The notes: generated from the sequence alone by a model not told the origin. Counted from the first letter of the stretch, positions 48,902 through 57,455 are shown. The stretch is 64,000 nt of DNA from Luteipulveratus halotolerans (GCF_001247745.1 NZ_LAIR01000002.1:4092001-4156000); one strand, 5' to 3'. Made by a program: numbers and translations.

Positions 48902-49510
48902 ATGAACCCGAACCGCTTGGCCGCGCTGTACTCCGACCCGGCCCGCGAGCGACGTCTCGGCGTCCGGTTCGCCCTCGGCGCCGTCGTCCTCGCCGCGCTG
49001 GCTGCGCTGGCGGTGGTCGGCATGGTCGCCGGCGGCTTCCGGCTCGGTCTGGTGCCGGTCGTGCTGGTCTGCGGCGTCGGCGCCCTGATGTTCGCGCTGC
49101 TCGCGGTCAACAACCTGATCCTGGCCCGTCAGACCGGCGAGGACCTGCTGACGCTCGCGGTCGAGAAGGACGGCATCGTCGGCCCCGGTCAGGTGCGGGC
49201 CGACTGGGACGAGATCACGGGCGTCGAGCTGCGTACCCACGGTCGCGCACGCCGTGCCGACGCCGGTCACACACCGCGCGAGGTGGTCGTGCGCGTTCGC
49301 GACCACGGCGGGCTGCTGGCCCGTACCGATCCCGACCAGCACCACCTCCTGGACCGTGAGCCCGACGGCAGCGGCAAGATGGCCACTGGCCTGGGTGCGG
49401 CCACCGACCCCGAGGTCAGCGCGCTCGTCGACGTCCTGCGTGCCGAGCTGGCCCGGCGTGCGATCCCGTTCGACGAGGGCCGCCCGACGCCCTCGGGCGC
49501 GCGAGCCTGA
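48902..49510 (+). CDS. Two-helix membrane protein with PH-like cytoplasmic domain
   Basis: A 202-residue protein with two transmembrane segments (about 23-45 and 50-70) and a soluble C-terminus (75-202) containing DGIVGPGQVRADWDEITGVEL, reminiscent of bacterial PH-like (bPH) domains. A ribosome site AGGGGAG precedes the ATG at 48902. Its stop directly abuts the stop of the next, opposing gene (TGATCA). Function unknown. Confidence 0.7.
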   Translation: MNPNRLAALYSDPARERRLGVRFALGAVVLAALAALAVVGMVAGGFRLGLVPVVLVCGVGALMFALLAVNNLILARQTGEDLLTLAVEKDGIVGPGQVRADWDEITGVELRTHGRARRADAGHTPREVVVRVRDHGGLLARTDPDQHHLLDREPDGSGKMATGLGAATDPEVSALVDVLRAELARRAIPFDEGRPTPSGARA

Positions 49511-50152
49511 TCAGCTGCGCCGGGCCACCATGAGCTGGTGGCCGCTGGTGCCTTCGGGCACGAGCTCCTCGTGCACGACCGCGAGACCGGCCTGCTCGAA
49601 CCACGCGCGGTAGGTCGCCGCGTCGGGATGGCTCCACCACATGTCGACGCTGCCGCCGAGCCAGTCCTGCTCGCGTCCCTGCCACGCGTTGTGGCCGACG
49701 GTCGCGACGACGATCCCGGCGGGGCGTACCCATGACGCCATGCGGGTGATGAGCGGCTGCTGCCGGTCGATCGGGATGTGGATCAGCGAGTACAACGTCA
49801 CGATCGCCTCGAAGCTGCCGGGCTCGAATGCGACGGCGTCGGGGTCGCTGGCGTCAGCCCTGATGAGCTCTGCCGAGGGTACGAGGGTGGCAGCCCGCGC
49901 GATCATCTCCTCCGAGACGTCGACGCCTGTGACGCGAAAACCGTTGTCCACCAACCACTTCGATGCCGGCACGCCGTTGCCGCAACCCAGGTCGAGGACG
50001 CGTCCGCCGGCGGGGGTGTGGTCGCGCACCCAGGCCAACCACCCGGCGTACCGTGTCTGGGTCTCGTCGTCGGCGATGTCGCCGCGGTAGGCGCGCGACA
50101 GGGCGTTGTAGCCCTCGCGCACGCGTGCGACCTGGTCGGTCGGCTCGGACAT
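49511..50152 (-). CDS. Class I SAM-dependent methyltransferase
   Basis: A 213-residue methyltransferase: motif I RVLDLGCGNGVPASKWL near 52, GVDVSEEMIARA near 76, RADASDPDA near 96 and FEAIVTLYSLIHIPID near 109. The N-terminal REGYNALSRAYRGD is typical of small-molecule methyltransferases of the UbiE type. ATG at 50152 is chosen. Divergent from the dienelactone hydrolase by 31 bases, so the two promoters must overlap. Confidence 0.87.
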   Translation of the reverse strand: MSEPTDQVARVREGYNALSRAYRGDIADDETQTRYAGWLAWVRDHTPAGGRVLDLGCGNGVPASKWLVDNGFRVTGVDVSEEMIARAATLVPSAELIRADASDPDAVAFEPGSFEAIVTLYSLIHIPIDRQQPLITRMASWVRPAGIVVATVGHNAWQGREQDWLGGSVDMWWSHPDAATYRAWFEQAGLAVVHEELVPEGTSGHQLMVARRS

Positions 50153-50183
50153 GGGCCCAGCGTATGCCGGTAGCGTCGCTGGC

Positions 50184-50903
50184 ATGGAGATCACCATCGC
50201 CGTGGACGGCGAAGAGATCGGCGGCTACCTCGCAGAACCCGACCCCCGGTTGCACGGCCCCGGACCATGGCCGGCCGTGGTGATCCTGCACGACATCGTC
50301 GGTCTGAGCGACGACGACCGGGTCATCGCCGACCGGTTCGCCCAGGCCGGCTATCTCGCGGTGCTGCCCGACCTGTACTCACGGGGTGGGGCGCTGCGCT
50401 GCATCAGGTCGACGATGAAGGCACTGCGGGCCGGGCAGGGTCAGGTCTTCCGCGACGTCGAGGCCACCCGGCTGATGCTCGAGGAGCGCCGCGACTGCAC
50501 CGGGCGGATCGGCGTCGTCGGGTTCTGCATGAGCGGTGGTTTCGCGCTGCTGATGGCGGCGCGCGGGTTCGACGCGAGCGCGCCCTACTACGGCGAGGTC
50601 CCGTCCGACGAGTCCGTGCTCGACGGCGCCTGCCCCGTGGTCGCGAGCTTCGGCGGACGTGACCCGGCCCCGGGCATGAAGGGTGCTGCCGCCCGGCTGG
50701 AGTCCGCCCTCACCGCGCGGGGTGTCGAGCACGACGTCAAGGAGTACCCGCGCTCGGGGCACTCGTTCGCCAACCGGTACGACGGCGCGCCGCTGCTGCG
50801 CGTGCTGCGGATCGGCTACCGGCACGACGACAGCGAGGACGCCTGGCGGCGGGTGCTCGCGTTCTTCGCCACCCACCTGACAGGAGCCACTGAGCGGTCG
50901 TAG
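50184..50903 (+). CDS. Dienelactone hydrolase family protein
   Basis: A 239-residue alpha/beta hydrolase with the Cys nucleophile of dienelactone hydrolases in VGFCMSGGFALL near residue 115, an Asp candidate in SFGGRDPAPG near 162 and the His in YPRSGHSFANRY near 193. VILHDIVGLSDDDR near 33 carries the conserved Glu-replacing region. It is cytoplasmic; the natural ester is unknown, and relatives include carboxymethylenebutenolidases. Confidence 0.87.
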   Translation: MEITIAVDGEEIGGYLAEPDPRLHGPGPWPAVVILHDIVGLSDDDRVIADRFAQAGYLAVLPDLYSRGGALRCIRSTMKALRAGQGQVFRDVEATRLMLEERRDCTGRIGVVGFCMSGGFALLMAARGFDASAPYYGEVPSDESVLDGACPVVASFGGRDPAPGMKGAAARLESALTARGVEHDVKEYPRSGHSFANRYDGAPLLRVLRIGYRHDDSEDAWRRVLAFFATHLTGATERS

Positions 50904-50964
50904 ACGCTGGGAAGCCGCGTCGCGAGCTCGCGCCCGTCGCCGGGCGCCTGAGGGTTCGTCGGTG

Positions 50965-51112
50965 ACTGTGCGCTGGTTCGTGTGGTGAGCCAGCCGTCCC
51001 GCTGGTCGAGTAGGCGAGCCCCACGGGCGAGCCGTATCGAGACCTCCGTAGCCGTGGCCCGGTAGTCTCGATACGGGTCTGCGCTCGGGCTCCGGCCCTC
51101 CTCGGCCGGTGA
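50965..51112. repeat. Half-copy of the serS-region hairpin plus GATACGG-type repeat
   Basis: 50965-50992 (ACTGTGCGCTGGTTCGTGTG...) closely matches the left arm and first loop bases of the 40181 hairpin, without its right arm. An interspersed repeat follows: GAGCCGTATCGAGACC and GTCTCGATACGGG. Confidence 0.6.
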
Positions 51113-51126
51113 GGACGGTGCTCGGG

Positions 51127-51516
51127 TCAGACGCCGGTGATCTTGCAGAACGACGCGTAGTGGTCGCCGGTGTAGTACCAGTTGGGCGGGCTCGTCAGCG
51201 GCGTGCCACCGGTGACGATGCGCCGGGCACCGCGGGTGTCCTCGCCCGGGGTCTTGACGGTGTACTCGTGGTAGTAGCCGTAGGTCTGCGACGGCAGGAT
51301 GCCCTCACGGTTCTGGAAGACCGTGCCGTCCTGGTCGTACGGGAACGGACCGCCCGCCTTGATCAGGTTGGCCGTCGTCGTGGCCTCGGCGGGCAACGAC
51401 GAGAGCGCGCAGTCGGGCACTGCGGCATCAGCGGAGGGGTGAGCGGCCAGGGTGAGGCCGGCGGCGACGACGGTGGCGGAGGCGAGTCGTCCGAAGCGAC
51501 TGGTCAACGTGGTCAT
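51127..51516 (-). CDS. Secreted guanyl-specific ribonuclease (RNase Sa/N1 type)
   Basis: A 129-residue precursor. A signal peptide covers residues 1-31 (TSRFGRLASATVVAAGLTL, then SADAA). The mature domain of about 98 residues matches RNase Sa: DCALSSLPAEATTTANLI, FQNREGILPSQ, the catalytic Glu in YYHEYTV near 85, Arg in RRIVTGG near 99 and His in TGDHYASF near 120. Two cysteines (mature positions near 4 and 94) form the expected disulfide. It cleaves RNA after G outside the cell. No barstar-type inhibitor gene is adjacent. Confidence 0.93.
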   Translation of the reverse strand: MTTLTSRFGRLASATVVAAGLTLAAHPSADAAVPDCALSSLPAEATTTANLIKAGGPFPYDQDGTVFQNREGILPSQTYGYYHEYTVKTPGEDTRGARRIVTGGTPLTSPPNWYYTGDHYASFCKITGV

Positions 51517-51620
51517 GGCCACCACCGTGTCGTCGTACGACGGCATGCGGGTGGCCGCGCCGTCAGGACTTCGTCAGGAGTTGGCCAGCGCCACGTTGCC
51601 GATCGTGTGGTGCGCGGGCG

Positions 51621-53033
51621 TCAGTCGCGGTCGAGGTAGTCGACCAGCTGGGGCGCCAGGCCGACGTACGACTGCGGGGTCATCGCGACGAACCGCTCCT
51701 CGACGTCGGCCGGCAGGCCGAGGCCACGGACGAACTCGCGCAGGTCGTCGCCGTTGATGCGGCGACCGCGGGTGAGCTCCTTGAGGCGCTCGTACGGCTG
51801 GTCCATGCCGGGGTGGCCCTGGGCGCCGAGCGCGCGCATGGCCGACTGCACCGGCTCGCCGAGCACCTCCCAGTTGCCGTCGAGGTCGGCGGCCATCGCC
51901 GCGGGGTTGGCGTCGAGCCCGGCCAGGCCGCGCGAGGCGTTGTCGATCGCGAGCAGCGAGTGCCCGAACGCCGTGCCGATGTTGCGCTGCATCGAGGAGT
52001 CGGTGAGGTCGCGCTGCAGTCGGCTGGTCACGAGGGTCGAGGCGAGCACGTCGAGCAGTGCGTTGCTGACCTCGAGGTTGGCCTCGGCGTTCTCGAACCG
52101 GATCGGGTTGACCTTGTGCGGCATCGTCGACGAGCCGACCGTGCCCTGGCCGCGCACCTGGGCGAAGTAGCCGAGCGAGATGTAGGACCACACGTCGGTG
52201 CACAGGTTGTGCAGGATGCGGTTGAAGCGCGCGATGTCGGCGTAGAGCTCGGCCTGCCAGTCGTGGCTCTCGATCTGGGTCGTGAGCGGGTTCCAGGTGA
52301 GGCCGAGGCCCTCGACGAATCCCTGTGAGACAGAAGGCCATTCGACGTCGGGCAGCGCCGCGGTGTGCGCGCCGTAGGTGCCGGTGGCGCCGTTCATCTT
52401 GCCGAGGAACTCCTGGCCGCCGATGCGCGTGAGCTGACGACCCAGCCTGTACGCGAGCACGGCCAGCTCCTTGCCCATCGTCGTCGGGGTGGCCGGCTGA
52501 CCGTGGGTGTGCGACAGCAGGGGCACGTCGCGCAGGTCGCGGGCCATACCGCTGACCTGCTCGACGAACGCCTGCGCCTTGGGCAGCCACACCTGCTGGA
52601 CGGCGCCCTGCACCATCAGCGCGTAGGAGGTGTTGTTGATGTCCTCGCTGGTGCAGCCGAAGTGGATGAGCTCGGCGAGGCCGGCCGCGTCGGAGCCGGC
52701 GATGCGCTCGAGGCGCCGCTTGAGGAAGTACTCGACGGCCTTGACGTCGTGGACGGTCTCGCGCTCGATCTCAGCGAGCTCAGCGATCTCGTCGGGGCCG
52801 AACTCCTCGACCACTGCGCGCAGCTGCTGCTGCTCGTCAGCGGTCAGCGCGCGGACGCCCGGCACGACCTGCTGGTCGGTGAGGTGGATCAGCCACTCGA
52901 CCTCGACGTGCACGCGCCGGCGGTTGAGCGCGGCCTCGGACAGGTGGTCGACCAGGGGAGCGACCGCGGGGCGGTAGCGCCCGTCGAGGGCACCCAGAGC
53001 GATCGGCGGCGTGACGTCGGCAAGAGAACGCAT
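51621..53033 (-). CDS. purB: Adenylosuccinate lyase
   Basis: A 470-residue fumarase/aspartase superfamily enzyme of purine synthesis (SAICAR and adenylosuccinate cleavage). It resembles the long E. coli-type PurB: ALGALDGRYRPAVAPLVDHLS at residues 13-33, TSEDINNTSYALM near 123, the catalytic-His loop LSHTHGQPATPTTMGKELAV near 163 and the signature loop GSSTMPHKVNPIRFENAEANL near 300-320. ATG 53033 (an alternative is 53042). It lies downstream of the NYN gene and its terminator. Confidence 0.95.
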   Translation of the reverse strand: MRSLADVTPPIALGALDGRYRPAVAPLVDHLSEAALNRRRVHVEVEWLIHLTDQQVVPGVRALTADEQQQLRAVVEEFGPDEIAELAEIERETVHDVKAVEYFLKRRLERIAGSDAAGLAELIHFGCTSEDINNTSYALMVQGAVQQVWLPKAQAFVEQVSGMARDLRDVPLLSHTHGQPATPTTMGKELAVLAYRLGRQLTRIGGQEFLGKMNGATGTYGAHTAALPDVEWPSVSQGFVEGLGLTWNPLTTQIESHDWQAELYADIARFNRILHNLCTDVWSYISLGYFAQVRGQGTVGSSTMPHKVNPIRFENAEANLEVSNALLDVLASTLVTSRLQRDLTDSSMQRNIGTAFGHSLLAIDNASRGLAGLDANPAAMAADLDGNWEVLGEPVQSAMRALGAQGHPGMDQPYERLKELTRGRRINGDDLREFVRGLGLPADVEERFVAMTPQSYVGLAPQLVDYLDRD

Positions 53034-53096
53034 GGGCGGCATTCTCTCAGGCCCCGCCGGGCGGTCGTCGTACGCGCCCGGCAGGTGACCGCGCGC

Positions 53097-53127
53097 AAAA
53101 ATAAACCCGCCCCACGAAGGGGGCGGG
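53097..53127 (-). terminator. Intrinsic terminator of the NYN gene
   Basis: On the minus strand CCCGCCCCC (53119-53127) and GGGGCGGG (53106-53113) form a GC stem with a 5-base loop, followed by TTTATTTTT (53097-53105). It is the clearest classical terminator in the window, about 50 bases after the gene. Confidence 0.88.
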
Positions 53128-53176
53128 CGGTGTGTGTCGATTGTTGCAGCACCGAGGCGTATGCGGCAACCGGACT

Positions 53177-53917
53177 TCACCAAGCCCGCGGCTTGTGGAG
53201 CCTGCCGACATTGGCCGACAGCTGCGCCGCTCGGAGCTCGGTCGTGGTGAGCTGGTGCCACCAGTGCTGCCCGACGCCATCGCTCGGTGAGCCGTTGAGG
53301 TCGCCGGCGGTGTAGCCCTTGGTGGGATTGACCGTGCCGACAGGTACGCGCAGCCGGGCTTGGGCGACGGGGAACGCCAGATCACTGTCGTTGCTGATCA
53401 CCACTGCGGCGTCGACATCGCCCTGGAGGACATCGATGAGCAGGTGCGCAGCGACATTGACATCGCTGCCCTTCTCCTCACGTCGTGCGACCGAGGCCAT
53501 GAAGGTGGCATTCGGGACGTCGTCCGAGCCGTCCTTGATCATGACGGGCCACGCCGGACGCGTGAGAACCGGCCGCTTGCGTTTGTTGGCAGTCGCCAGT
53601 GGGGCGGTGGCAACTCGTGACACATAGTTGCCCAGTGCGATCTCGTCGACAGAGGCTGAGGCACGGAGAGCCCGCAGGTAGACCTCCTGATCACGCGGTG
53701 CCGATGCGGCCGGGTTGTCCGCGTCAGCCTTGATGCGGGCGGTGCAGTACACGACACGTGTACTGGTCACCGACGGCCATGCCGCGCGAGCAGCGACGAG
53801 GTTCGTGCTGAGGGTGCGCAGGTCGAGCCATCGCCATCCGGGCACACCCCGTGCGCCTATGAGACCGCGTCCTCCGTAGTAGAGGTTGAAGCCGTCGATG
53901 TAGATCCCCACCCGCAT
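53177..53917 (-). CDS. NYN domain (PIN-like) ribonuclease
   Basis: A 246-residue NYN-family protein. The acidic active site is VGIYIDGFNLYYGG at residues 3-16 (Asp with Asn), GSDVNVAAHLLIDVL near 155 and VVISNDSDLAFPVAQA near 175, the classic Asp tetrad. NYN proteins are metal-dependent RNases; some act in defence or RNA decay. It is expressed alone with a strong terminator. ATG 53917 starts directly before the first strand. Confidence 0.85.
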   Translation of the reverse strand: MRVGIYIDGFNLYYGGRGLIGARGVPGWRWLDLRTLSTNLVAARAAWPSVTSTRVVYCTARIKADADNPAASAPRDQEVYLRALRASASVDEIALGNYVSRVATAPLATANKRKRPVLTRPAWPVMIKDGSDDVPNATFMASVARREEKGSDVNVAAHLLIDVLQGDVDAAVVISNDSDLAFPVAQARLRVPVGTVNPTKGYTAGDLNGSPSDGVGQHWWHQLTTTELRAAQLSANVGRLHKPRAW

Positions 53918-53981
53918 GGCGGCAACGTAGTGGTGCCCACAGACAGGCAACGCATTCGTGGCATCCGGCCGGCCGGCCGCC

Positions 53982-54749
53982 TCAGCCCGCGCCGTCGGCG
54001 AGCGCGATCACGTTGAAGACCTCGCCCTCCTGGCCCCGCAGCGTCGCCTCCGGCCCGAACGGTGTGTCGAACGTCATCAGCACGTCGACGCCGTCCTCCA
54101 TCTCGGCCAGGCTCACGGTCGAGTCGCGGTCAGCCACGGCGAAGTGCACCAGCCAGCTCGGCGGGACCTCGTCGGGCAGCTCGGCGGCCAGGTGCATGCC
54201 GCCGGCCGGACGCTCGGCGCCGGGCGGGGTGAACAGCACGTAGTCGTCGCCGGTCGGCTCGTAGGTGTAGCCGAACACCGCGGCGTAGAACGTCTTGGCG
54301 GCCTCGAGGTCGCGGGTCATCAGGTCGTTCCAGGCGAGGGTGCCGGGCTCGCCGTAGACCTGCACGCCGGTGATGTCGCCGCCCTGCCAGACGCTGAAGC
54401 TCGCGCCGGTGGTGTCCTCGAAGATCGCCATGCGCCCCGGGCCGACGTCGGTGGGCTCCATGACGACCGTGCCGCCCGCGTCGCGGACCGCCGCGGCCGT
54501 GGCGTCGGCGTCGTCGGTGGCGAAGTAGGTGGCCCAGAACGTGCCCTGGCCCTTGTCGGCGTTGGCCGAGATGCCGGCTGCGGACCGGCCGTTCTTGAGA
54601 CAGATCGTGTAGCGGCTCGGACCGTCGCCTTCGTCGGTGTCCCAGCCGAACAGGTGACCGTAGAAGCGGCGGGCGCGGTCGAAGTCGTCGAACCCGCAGT
54701 CGACCCAGCACGGGGTCCCGGCCGGCCAGACGGTGTCACGCGTGGGCAT
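53982..54749 (-). CDS. Two-domain VOC (glyoxalase-like) protein
   Basis: A 255-residue protein of two tandem VOC modules: TPCWVDCGFDDFDRARRFYGHLFGW near 12-36 and LAWNDLMTRDLEAAKTFYAAVFGY near 137-160, each ending in a Phe/Glu-containing strand (ASFSVWQGG, GEVFNVIAL). The Trp-Val/Trp-Asn start instead of His-Val suggests loss of one metal ligand, as in 27-kDa antigen CFP30B-like proteins of mycobacteria. An AAGGAG site is 9 bases upstream of ATG 54749. Confidence 0.85.
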   Translation of the reverse strand: MPTRDTVWPAGTPCWVDCGFDDFDRARRFYGHLFGWDTDEGDGPSRYTICLKNGRSAAGISANADKGQGTFWATYFATDDADATAAAVRDAGGTVVMEPTDVGPGRMAIFEDTTGASFSVWQGGDITGVQVYGEPGTLAWNDLMTRDLEAAKTFYAAVFGYTYEPTGDDYVLFTPPGAERPAGGMHLAAELPDEVPPSWLVHFAVADRDSTVSLAEMEDGVDVLMTFDTPFGPEATLRGQEGEVFNVIALADGAG

Positions 54750-54869
54750 GGTGGGGCTCCTTCGTCGGGGGCTGTGCGTTCAGGACCAGCCAACCACCGG
54801 CGTACGACGTCCGCCACAGACATTGCGGACAAGTCCCCGTCCGTGCGTGATCAGCCGTACTCTCCTGCC

Positions 54870-55370
54870 ATGGTTCACGACGAACCGGGCGTGGCCCGGC
54901 TGCTGGCCTCGCCCGCGTTCACTCGCGCGCGAGCCCTCGCCGGTCCCTTGGCCGACGACAGCGTTCGGCTGCGCACGCTGCTGGAGCAGGTCGACCGCAA
55001 GACGTTCGGCATCGGCACGATCGACGACCTGCACGGGCGGCTCGACATCGACATCGCGTGCTCGGTGGTCGAGGCGAGGGCCGAAGAGCTCGACGAAGGT
55101 CTCGGCGAGGGCGTCGATGACCTCGACCCCACCACGAGCGCCCGGTTGCGACTGGTCATCGCGGCGCTGTCCTACCTGGTGATCGACCACGACGCGATCC
55201 CTGACCACCGGCCCAACGGCCACATCGACGACGTCGCGATCGTCCGCTGGGTCACTCAGGTCGCTGCCGGCCACCTCCCGCCTCCCCACGACGACCACGG
55301 TCATCACGGTCCTGTCGCGCCGTCGAGCGGGGCACCCATCGGCGCCCCGCTCGACGGCGCGGTCGGCTGA
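54870..55370 (+). CDS. Uncharacterised protein with DUF1232-like segment
   Basis: A 166-residue protein I do not recognise firmly. The middle, AALSYLVIDHDAIPDHRPNGHIDDVAIVRWV near residues 104-134, recalls the DUF1232 (YkvA) pattern in which a hydrophobic helix is followed by DxIPD and a loop. The C-terminus is His-rich (DDHGHHG) and ends GAPIGAPLDGA, encoded by a perfect hairpin. No signal peptide. Its 3' end faces the slipin gene 9 bases away. Confidence 0.65.
   Translation: MVHDEPGVARLLASPAFTRARALAGPLADDSVRLRTLLEQVDRKTFGIGTIDDLHGRLDIDIACSVVEARAEELDEGLGEGVDDLDPTTSARLRLVIAALSYLVIDHDAIPDHRPNGHIDDVAIVRWVTQVAAGHLPPPHDDHGHHGPVAPSSGAPIGAPLDGAVG
55319..55358. terminator. Perfect 15-base hairpin inside a coding tail
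   Basis: GCCGTCGAGCGGGGC (55319-55333) and complement (55344-55358) around a 10-base loop, within the last codons of the DUF1232-like gene, between converging genes. It probably terminates transcription from the minus strand gene too. Confidence 0.7.
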
Positions 55371-55379
55371 CCCGCGCTC

Positions 55380-56051
55380 TCAGTCGTCGCCGGCGTCCGC
55401 GTCGCCGACCTGCAGTGAGACACGCGCACCCGGCGGCAGCGCCTGCACGAGCCGCAGCTGGGCCAGCGCCGGGTGCTTGTCGAGCAGCTGGGCGCCGTTG
55501 GCCAGCGAGCGCAGCGCCGCCGTCTCGGCTCGCGCCTCCTCCAGGCGGGCCTGACCCCGCTGCTTGGCAGCCACAAGATCCGTTGCGGCAGCCCGGATCT
55601 CGGCGGGCAGGAGCACGTCCTTGACGATGACCTCGGGTACGACGACGCCCACGCGGTCGGCGACCGCGGCGACCGCCTCGGTGAGACCGGTCGTCGGTGC
55701 GCTCGCGCCGCGCTCGACCACCTGGTCCAGGGTCAGGTGCGCGATCTGCTCACGCAGCGCCACCTGAGCGGCCAGGTAGATCGTGCCGACCGGGTCGGTC
55801 GAGACCTCGTGGAAGCGCACCGGGTCCGCGACGGCCCAGCGCACGGCGACGGTCGCCCGGACGGACAGGCCGTCGGAGGTCGGGACCTCCTGCGTCGCGG
55901 TCGTGAACATCTGCTCGCGCAGGTCGACCGCGACGTGCTCAGCCTTGCGGACGCGCCGGTGCCGGCCGCTGCCGAGGACGGTCACCAGGGCGCCGTTCTT
56001 GTAGACCAGGCAGGCGTGCCGGGTCGGGACGGTCGTGTGGAACAGGGACAT
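55380..56051 (-). CDS. SPFH domain protein (slipin/stomatin-like)
   Basis: A 223-residue SPFH-family protein. The SPFH core spans about 10-170: LVTVLGSGRHRR, DLREQMFTTATQEVPTSDG and the strand-rich RATVAVRWAVADPVRF; then EVIVKDVLLPAEIR near 139 and a helix AAKQRGQARLEEARAETAAL near 160-180. Unlike typical slipins it lacks a clear N-terminal membrane helix. The family scaffolds membrane microdomains or binds proteases. The start ATG has GGAGG 6 bases upstream. Confidence 0.85.
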   Translation of the reverse strand: MSLFHTTVPTRHACLVYKNGALVTVLGSGRHRRVRKAEHVAVDLREQMFTTATQEVPTSDGLSVRATVAVRWAVADPVRFHEVSTDPVGTIYLAAQVALREQIAHLTLDQVVERGASAPTTGLTEAVAAVADRVGVVVPEVIVKDVLLPAEIRAAATDLVAAKQRGQARLEEARAETAALRSLANGAQLLDKHPALAQLRLVQALPPGARVSLQVGDADAGDD

Positions 56052-56387
56052 GAGGTGACCTCCTTCAGGCCTACTCGGACGGCTGCACCTGCACGCGACG
56101 GATCAGGCAAGACGGGCCGCCGGCCGACACGTCGAGACGTGGGGCGCGGCTCCAGCCGAGGCGAGGAGCGGGCCGCAGGACGACCCGACGCTCGCGCCGA
56201 CCGGCGACACGTCACTGAGGGAGTTGAACCCCAGGCTGGAGAGCCTGTGCCAGATCTGTTCCGAGGACAGATGCAGTGGTGGGGCGATACACAGGACCGA
56301 CCTGGAGCACACTCCGTCGGCTGCTTCCCCCGCCGCAGGACATGATGGACCGAATACGGTTCTGGTTCCACCGAATTCGTGGACCGG
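56052..56387. other. 336-base gap upstream of the slipin gene
   Basis: No convincing gene. It contains a CACGTC-GA-GACGTG dyad (56128-56141), a further CACGTC (about 56207), and a small hairpin CAGGCT-GGAG-AGCCTG (56232-56247). Base composition falls near 56340-56390. A 69-residue minus frame at 56103-56312 has no recognisable features. It presumably holds the slipin promoter. Confidence 0.4.
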
Positions 56388-56882
56388 TCACTCCGAGGCG
56401 ATGCGCTCCAGCTCGACGACCACCCGCGGAGCAGCGGCGCGGATGTCCTTCAGGCACCGGTCGTACGCCGCCTGCCCGTGGCCGTACGGGTCGTCCAGGT
56501 CGAGGGTGCCGAGCGCGACGGCGACGGGGTCGAACGAGCGCAGCAACCGGACCTTGTCACGCACGGCGCGCGGTGGTCGGGCGCTCTCGAAAAGGCCGAC
56601 GTGGCGGTCCTCGACGAACAGCACCAGGTCGTAGTCGTCGGCATCGTCGACCTCGAACTGCGTTGTGCGATGGGCAGATCCGTCGAGTCCGACCTTGGCG
56701 AGGGCTGCAACGGCGTGCGGGTCGGCGGGCAGGTCGGGCTGCATCACGAGCAGCCCCGCCGAGGTGATCTCGGCGCGCTCGCCGACGGGCGACCGGTCGA
56801 TCAGGTCGCGCAGCACGACTGCGGTCATGGCGGAGCGGCAGGTGTTGGCCGCGCACACCACCTGGGCCCGGACGCCGCGCAT
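56388..56882 (-). CDS. Low-molecular-weight phosphatase family protein (1)
   Basis: A 164-residue protein of the LMW-PTP/arsenate reductase fold. The P-loop VCAANTCRSAM near residue 9 preserves CX5R(S), and the general acid Asp is in DLDDPYGHGQAAYDR near 129. It lies 3 bases after its paralogue and is presumably co-transcribed. It is less canonical: Pro after Ser (CRSP) is Ala and the Gly before Asn is Ala, so activity or substrate may differ. It could dephosphorylate a tyrosine kinase for polysaccharide export. Confidence 0.82.
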   Translation of the reverse strand: MRGVRAQVVCAANTCRSAMTAVVLRDLIDRSPVGERAEITSAGLLVMQPDLPADPHAVAALAKVGLDGSAHRTTQFEVDDADDYDLVLFVEDRHVGLFESARPPRAVRDKVRLLRSFDPVAVALGTLDLDDPYGHGQAAYDRCLKDIRAAAPRVVVELERIASE

Positions 56883-56885
56883 GGC

Positions 56886-57377
56886 TCAGACCCTCGCGCG
56901 GACGTGGTCGACGACGCCCACGCACGCGGCGCGTACCTCGGTGAGGCAGCGCTCGAAGTCGGCCTCGTCGCCGTAATAGGGGTCGTCGACCTCCACCGTG
57001 CCGTCGGCGACGGCCTGCGGGTCGAGCTCGCGCAGCAGCCGGATCTCGGGGTCGCCACCGGAGTGGGTGGCCATCGACTCGACCTCGCGCAGGTGGCCGC
57101 GATCCGCCACGAGCACGAGGTCGCGCTCGGCGAGCTCGGGAGGCGTGAGCTCACGCGCCCGGTGGGCCGAGGCGTCGTACCCGGCCCGCGCCAGCGCCGC
57201 CACCGTGCGTGGGTCGGCGGGCTGCCCGGCGTGCCAGCCGCCGGTGCCGGCGGAGTCGACGACGACCTGGTCGGAGAGACCGGCGTCCTCGAGCAGGGAG
57301 CGCAGGACGATCTCGCCCATCGGTGAGCGGCAGATGTTGCCGCTGCAGACCACGCAGATGCGGTACGGGTCAGCCAT
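56886..57377 (-). CDS. Low-molecular-weight protein-tyrosine phosphatase (2)
   Basis: A 163-residue LMW-PTP with the canonical P-loop VCSGNICRSPMGE near residue 9 (CX5R), SAGTGGWHAGQPADPR near 42 with the substrate-pocket Trp, and the acid loop VEVDDPYYGDEADFERC near 128-144 (Asp). Cytoplasmic. It is the first of two tandem LMW-PTP genes, with only 3 bases between coding regions. Start ATG 57377 is favoured; 57386 adds three residues. Confidence 0.9.
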   Translation of the reverse strand: MADPYRICVVCSGNICRSPMGEIVLRSLLEDAGLSDQVVVDSAGTGGWHAGQPADPRTVAALARAGYDASAHRARELTPPELAERDLVLVADRGHLREVESMATHSGGDPEIRLLRELDPQAVADGTVEVDDPYYGDEADFERCLTEVRAACVGVVDHVRARV

Positions 57378-57455
57378 GGCGTCCATGTAACAGCACCGAC
57401 GGGCGTCCGTGCCGCACCGCCCCCGGTGCGAGCGCGCCGAGGGCGGTGCGAGACG

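Noticed and set aside
51127..53917. Toxin-antitoxin or defence island around the secreted RNase and NYN nuclease
   Set aside because: The two nucleases are separated by purB, the RNase is exported, and no antitoxin-like partner or defence gene is present.
56103..56312. 69-residue minus-strand frame upstream of slipin
   Set aside because: No ribosome site, no recognisable domain and no conserved look; kept only as part of the non-coding gap.
56388..56882. First LMW phosphatase as a catalytically dead copy
   Set aside because: The P-loop looked degenerate but CX5RS and the acid-loop Asp are both present, so it may be active.
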